From Mesorhizobium sp. (GTDB lineage: Bacteria > Pseudomonadota > Alphaproteobacteria > Rhizobiales > Rhizobiaceae), in the NCBI GenBank assembly GCA_004017275.1, contig SAKE01000024.1, positions 18,392 through 82,391 on the forward strand: a stretch of DNA of 64,000 nucleotides, written 5' to 3'. A program made the translations under genes and the position numbers. Within the stretch, counting starts at the first letter, position 1; each line of letters begins with the position of its first letter. Positions 60,197 through 64,000 of the stretch are shown here, piece after piece. The notes beneath the pieces were generated by a model that saw nothing but the letters and a program-made list of their open reading frames with translations, made no database searches and was not told the DNA's origin.

Positions 60197-61018
60197 TCAA
60201 GCCGAGCTGACGCCGCCGATCATCCTGGTCACCTCGGCGGCGGCATCGCGCACCAGCGGGCCGATCTCGGCAAGCCGCTCCGGCGTCACCCGCACCGTTG
60301 GTCCCGACACCGAAACGCCGCCGATCGGCTCGCCGAACTCGTTGAAGATGGCGGCTGCCACGCAGCGCATGCCGGGGTGCCGCTCCTCGTCGTCGACCGA
60401 CCAGCCGCGCAGCTTGATTCTTGCCAGATCGTGGGCCAGCGCCGAAATGTCGGACAGCGTCCTGTCGGTGAAGCGCTGCAGGCCGGCCTTGCGCAGGATG
60501 GTTCCGACGCGCTCCGGCTCGAGATGCGCCAGCACCGCCTTGCCGATGCCGGACGCATGGAAGGGGCTGCGCGTGCCCGGCCGGAAGAAGGCGCGGATCG
60601 CCTGATGCGTCTCGACCTGGCTGACGAAGACGACGCAATCATCTTCGGCGACGCCGAGATTGGCGGTTTCGCCTGACCTCTCCATCAATTCCTGCATGAC
60701 GACACGGGCGCGGTCGACCAGCTTGCGGCGGCGCAGGAACGCCGCGCCCATGCGGTAGGTCTCGACGCCGATCGACCAGAGCTGGTCTGATGTGTCGAAT
60801 TCGACCATGCCGTGGTTTTGCAGCGTCGTCAGCATGCGGTAGGCGGTGGAGGCGGCAAGGCCGCTCTGCGCCGATATCTCGCTCAGCGAGAGGCCGCTGC
60901 CTTCCGCGACAATGGCGAGGATCCGCAGCGCCCGATCGAGCGACTGCACCGAACTGGCCTCCGATGGCCCGTTGAAAGCGCGCGGCCGGCCGCGCTGGCG
61001 TTTTTCGGTGGTTTCCAT
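60197..61018 (-). CDS. IclR-family transcriptional regulator
   Basis: The 273-residue protein starts at ATG 61018. It has an Arg-rich N-terminal tail, a winged helix (SSVQSLDRALRILAIVAEGSGLSLSEISAQSGLAASTAYRML) and the IclR effector domain (FHASGIGKAVLAHLEPERV, HPGMRCVAAAIFNEFGEPIGGVSVSGP). It is divergent from gcl. In related systems the ligand is glyoxylate or allantoin; here it likely controls gcl-hyi. Confidence 0.92.
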   Translation of the reverse strand: METTEKRQRGRPRAFNGPSEASSVQSLDRALRILAIVAEGSGLSLSEISAQSGLAASTAYRMLTTLQNHGMVEFDTSDQLWSIGVETYRMGAAFLRRRKLVDRARVVMQELMERSGETANLGVAEDDCVVFVSQVETHQAIRAFFRPGTRSPFHASGIGKAVLAHLEPERVGTILRKAGLQRFTDRTLSDISALAHDLARIKLRGWSVDDEERHPGMRCVAAAIFNEFGEPIGGVSVSGPTVRVTPERLAEIGPLVRDAAAEVTRMIGGVSSA

Positions 61019-61232
61019 GCCGCCATTCTCGGTCGGTTTCGCCAGATGCACAATGAAAAAGTTTTTCACTGAGATCGCGAGCCGAATTCCTGGAAAACAG
61101 AAAATCCAATAAAATCAAAAAACTGACGCCATTTTCTAGAAATGAAAAAATATTCTGAAAAAATTGAAAAATGGCCGGCTTGCTGACATCCTTAGCCGAT
61201 CCAACAATGACAAACCCGTGGAGGGCTGGAAA

Positions 61233-63014
61233 ATGGCCAGGATGCGCGCTGTCGATGCCGCGGTTCTCGTTCTCGAAAAGGAAGGCATTTCCTGCGCTTT
61301 CGGCGTGCCGGGCGCGGCGATCAATCCGTTCTATTCGGCGCTGAAGGCGAGGGGAACGATCCGCCACGTGCTTGCCCGCCACGTCGAGGGCGCCTCGCAC
61401 ATGGCGGAAGGTTTTACCCGCGCCAAGGCAGGCAATATCGGCCTGTGCATCGGCACATCGGGTCCGGCCGGCACCGACATGATCACCGGGCTCTATTCGG
61501 CGGCCGCGGATTCCATTCCGATCCTGTGCATCACCGGGCAGGCGCCGCGGGCGCGGCTGAACAAGGAGGATTTCCAGGCCGTCGACATATCAGCCATTGC
61601 CGCGCCGGTCGCCAAATGGGCGGTCACCGTCATGGAGCCCTATCTGGTGCCGATGGCGCTGCAGAAGGCATTTCATCTTATGCGCTCCTCGCGGCCGGGT
61701 CCGGTGCTGATCGACCTGCCGGTCGACGTCCAGCTGGCCGAGATCGAATTCGACATCGATGCCTATGAGCCGTTGACGCCGTTCAAGCCGGCGATGACGC
61801 GCGCCCAGGCCGAAAAGGCGTTGACGATGCTCAATGCGGCTGAGAAGCCGCTGATCGTCGCCGGTGGCGGCATCATCAACGCGGATGCGTCGGATCTGTT
61901 GATCGAATTCGCCGAGATTTCGGGCGTTCCGGTCATCCCGACCTTGATGGGTTGGGGCGCGATCCCGGACGACCACCGGCTGATGGCCGGCATGTGCGGG
62001 CTGCAGACCTCGCATCGCTATGGCAATGCGACGATGCTGGAAGCCGACTTCGTCTTCGGCATCGGCAACCGCTGGGCCAACCGCCACACCGGCTCCGTGG
62101 ATGTCTACACCAAGGGGAAAAAATTCATCCATGTCGACATCGAGCCGACGCAGATCGGCCGTGTCTTCGCACCGGACCTCGGCGTCGTTTCGGATGCAGG
62201 CGCCGCACTAAAGATGCTGCTCGACGTCGCCACTGAGTGGAAGACATCAGGAAAACTGCGCGACTGGTCCGGCTGGGCGAAGGAATGCCAGGCCCGCAAG
62301 AAGACGATGAAGCGCAAGACGCATTTCGACCAGGTGCCGCTGAAGCCGCAGCGTGTCTATGAGGAGATGAACAAGGCGTTCGGCCGCGACGTCACCTACG
62401 TCACCACGATCGGCCTGTCGCAGATCGCCGGCGCGCAGTTCCTGCATGTCTACAAGCCGCGCAACTGGATCAATTGCGGCCAGGCCGGCCCGCTTGGCTG
62501 GACCTTGCCGGCAGCGCTTGGCGTGCGCGCCGCCGACCCCGGCCGCACCATCGTGGCGCTGTCGGGCGACTACGATTTCCAGTTCATGATCGAGGAACTG
62601 GCGGTCGGCGCACAGCACAAATTGCCCTATCTCCATGTCGTCGTGAACAACGCCTATCTCGGACTGATCCGGCAGGCGCAGCGCGGTTTTTCGATGGATT
62701 TCGAGGTCGACCTCGCCTTCGAGAACATCAACCGGTCAGGCGATCCCGAGGCCGGCTATGGCGTCGATCACGTTGCCGTCGCCGAAGCGATGGGCTGCAA
62801 GGCGGTCAGGGTGCGCAAGCCGGAAGAGTTCGCCGCCGCGTTCAAAGAGGCCCAGCGGCTGATGAAAGAGCACCGCGTTCCGGTCGTGCTCGAATTCATC
62901 CTCGAGCGCGTCACCAACATCTCCATGGGCACCGAGATCGACAAGGTCACCGAATTCGAAGACCTTGCCGAAAGCCACGAGGATGCGCCGACCGCCATCG
63001 TGATGTTGGATTAG
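61233..63014 (+). CDS. gcl: Glyoxylate carboligase (tartronate-semialdehyde synthase)
   Basis: The 593-residue length equals E. coli Gcl. The ThDP-enzyme glutamate is replaced by Val51 in ARHVEGASHMAEG, the hallmark of Gcl. The GDYDFQFMIEELAVGAQHKLPYLHVVVNN segment is the ThDP/Mg site. It joins two glyoxylates to tartronate semialdehyde and CO2. The upstream 150 bases are AT-rich and hold GCCATTTT and AAAATGGC inverted arms, possible IclR site. hyi follows after ten bases. Confidence 0.97.
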   Translation: MARMRAVDAAVLVLEKEGISCAFGVPGAAINPFYSALKARGTIRHVLARHVEGASHMAEGFTRAKAGNIGLCIGTSGPAGTDMITGLYSAAADSIPILCITGQAPRARLNKEDFQAVDISAIAAPVAKWAVTVMEPYLVPMALQKAFHLMRSSRPGPVLIDLPVDVQLAEIEFDIDAYEPLTPFKPAMTRAQAEKALTMLNAAEKPLIVAGGGIINADASDLLIEFAEISGVPVIPTLMGWGAIPDDHRLMAGMCGLQTSHRYGNATMLEADFVFGIGNRWANRHTGSVDVYTKGKKFIHVDIEPTQIGRVFAPDLGVVSDAGAALKMLLDVATEWKTSGKLRDWSGWAKECQARKKTMKRKTHFDQVPLKPQRVYEEMNKAFGRDVTYVTTIGLSQIAGAQFLHVYKPRNWINCGQAGPLGWTLPAALGVRAADPGRTIVALSGDYDFQFMIEELAVGAQHKLPYLHVVVNNAYLGLIRQAQRGFSMDFEVDLAFENINRSGDPEAGYGVDHVAVAEAMGCKAVRVRKPEEFAAAFKEAQRLMKEHRVPVVLEFILERVTNISMGTEIDKVTEFEDLAESHEDAPTAIVMLD

Positions 63015-63024
63015 GAGAAAAAGA

Positions 63025-63822
63025 ATGCCGCGTTTTTCAGCCAATCTGTCGATGCTCTTTGGCGAGCATGACTTTCTCGACCGTTTCGATGCCGCCGCCC
63101 GCGCCGGCTTCAAGGGCGTCGAATATATCGGCCCCTATGACCATGCGCCCGATGTCGTCGCGGCCCGCTTGAAGAAGAACGGCCTGACCCAGGTGCTGTT
63201 CAATCTGCCGGCGGGCGACTGGGGCAAGGGCGAGCGCGGTATTGCGGCACTGCCCGACCGCGTGCCGGAATTCCGCCAGGGCATCGCCAAGGCGATCACC
63301 TATGCACAGGCACTCGGTTGTCAGCAAGTCAACTGCCTGGCCGGCATCGCGCCTGCCGGCGCCGACCGCAAGGTGCTGGAGGATGTTTTCGCCGAAAACC
63401 TCGCCTTCGCGGCGGAAAAACTGGAGCAGGCCGGCATCAGGCTGCTGATCGAGCCGATCAACACGCGCGATATTCCGGGCTTTTTCCTCAACTACTCGGA
63501 TCAAGCCTTGGCACTGATCGACCGCATCGGCTCAAAAAACCTGTTCCTGCAATACGACATCTATCACATGCAGATCATGGAGGGGGATCTCGCCCGTACC
63601 ATCGAGGCAAACCTCGACCGCATCGCGCATATCCAGCTTGCGGACAATCCCGGCCGTCACGAGCCGGGGACGGGCGAGATCAACTATCCCTTCCTCTACG
63701 ACCACATCGACCGCATCGGCTACTCCGGCTGGATCGGGGCGGAATACAAGCCGAAGGCCGGGACCGAGGCGGGGTTGGGGTGGTTGCGGGAACTGGCCGG
63801 GCAGGGGAGTGCGGCGGCTTAG
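63025..63822 (+). CDS. hyi: Hydroxypyruvate isomerase
   Basis: The 265-residue TIM-barrel protein has PRFSANLSMLFGEHDFLDRF, GVEYIGPYDHAPD, GIAPAGADRKVLEDVF, LLIEPINTRDIPGFFLN and QYDIYHMQIMEGDL, ending GEINYPFLYDHIDRIGYSGWIGAEYKP. The catalytic Glu residues lie in LLIEPIN and GAEYKP. It interconverts hydroxypyruvate and tartronate semialdehyde. It is translated from an ATG after GGAGAAAAAG, in operon with gcl. Confidence 0.96.
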   Translation: MPRFSANLSMLFGEHDFLDRFDAAARAGFKGVEYIGPYDHAPDVVAARLKKNGLTQVLFNLPAGDWGKGERGIAALPDRVPEFRQGIAKAITYAQALGCQQVNCLAGIAPAGADRKVLEDVFAENLAFAAEKLEQAGIRLLIEPINTRDIPGFFLNYSDQALALIDRIGSKNLFLQYDIYHMQIMEGDLARTIEANLDRIAHIQLADNPGRHEPGTGEINYPFLYDHIDRIGYSGWIGAEYKPKAGTEAGLGWLRELAGQGSAAA

Positions 63823-63865
63823 CCGTCGGGAATTACCAGCGTCGGCGCTGCCCCTCACCCTTACC

Positions 63866-63944
63866 CTCTCCCCGTGAAGAACGGGGAGAGGGGGTCGTCA
63901 GCGCTGGAGCGGTTCCCTTCTCCCCGTCACTATACGGGGAGAAG
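63866..63944. repeat. Paired intergenic palindromes
   Basis: CTCTCCCCGT / ACGGGGAGAG (63866-63890) and CTTCTCCCCGT / ACGGGGAGAAG (63917-63944) are two hairpins with the same core, of the kind dispersed in rhizobial genomes. They lie after hyi and may also slow 3' decay of the transcript. Confidence 0.75.
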
Positions 63945-64000
63945 GTGCCGGTGTCCGAACCGGATAGATAGGTAACAGAATGGACCGATTGCATAGGTGA

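Overview
The window reads as the chromosome of a Mesorhizobium-like alphaproteobacterium (Hyphomicrobiales, Phyllobacteriaceae). This rests on high GC, the families present (DUF2155, NDUFA12-type complex I accessory subunit, BA14K, YjhX, bacterial transglutaminase-like cysteine protease, PilZ protein), the accC/accB/aroQ/DsbA/M48 block, a gcl-hyi pair with an IclR regulator, and rhizobial-type intergenic palindromes. The genus is an inference from recognised families, not from a database search.

Layout. 1-2400: the 3' end of a gamma-carbonic-anhydrase-like gene, then four unfamiliar AT-richer genes, one with a PD-(D/E)xK nuclease-like motif. 2600-6900: a periplasmic cysteine protease, a double PilZ protein, a PAS protein, a candidate small RNA ending in a near-perfect terminator, a rhomboid protease, a CBS protein and YjhX. 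7150-20740: housekeeping genes gatB, a GNAT, a VanZ-like protein, panBC, NDUFA12, DUF2155, aat, accBC, aroQ, a DsbA-like protein, an M48 protease, an aminotransferase and glutaminase. 20830-32190: RNase E, amidase, PBP1A, prfB with an intact programmed +1 frameshift, two GFA proteins and an OmpA-type lipoprotein.

32145-39085 is the most unusual part. A seven-gene cassette (DegT-type aminotransferase, B12-type radical SAM protein, methyltransferase, hexapeptide acyltransferase, beta-propeller, glycosyltransferase-like protein, WbqC) lies between two copies of the same 80-bp sequence, the 3' end of the OmpA-family gene, with one mismatch. This looks like an island inserted at, and restoring, the end of a protein gene. 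The gene content suggests synthesis of a modified sugar for a surface glycan.

39400-45150 is accessory: a secreted protein, an ankyrin/cytochrome c fusion, an NmrA/LysR pair, an HxlR remnant, a quinone-reductase-like flavoprotein and an internally deleted IS630 element. 45150-47730 carries a DEAD-box helicase and NAD kinase. 47730-48865 is gene-poor and repeat-rich. 48866-57541 is a polyamine/amide-type uptake region: a solute-binding protein, amidase, TetR regulator, metallo-hydrolase and a complete PotABCD-like operon facing a second TetR gene across a tandem palindromic operator. 57600-60190 has a DUF2569 protein, tRNA-Thr, small secreted proteins and repeats. The window ends with IclR regulator, glyoxylate carboligase and hydroxypyruvate isomerase, the glyoxylate-to-glycerate route.
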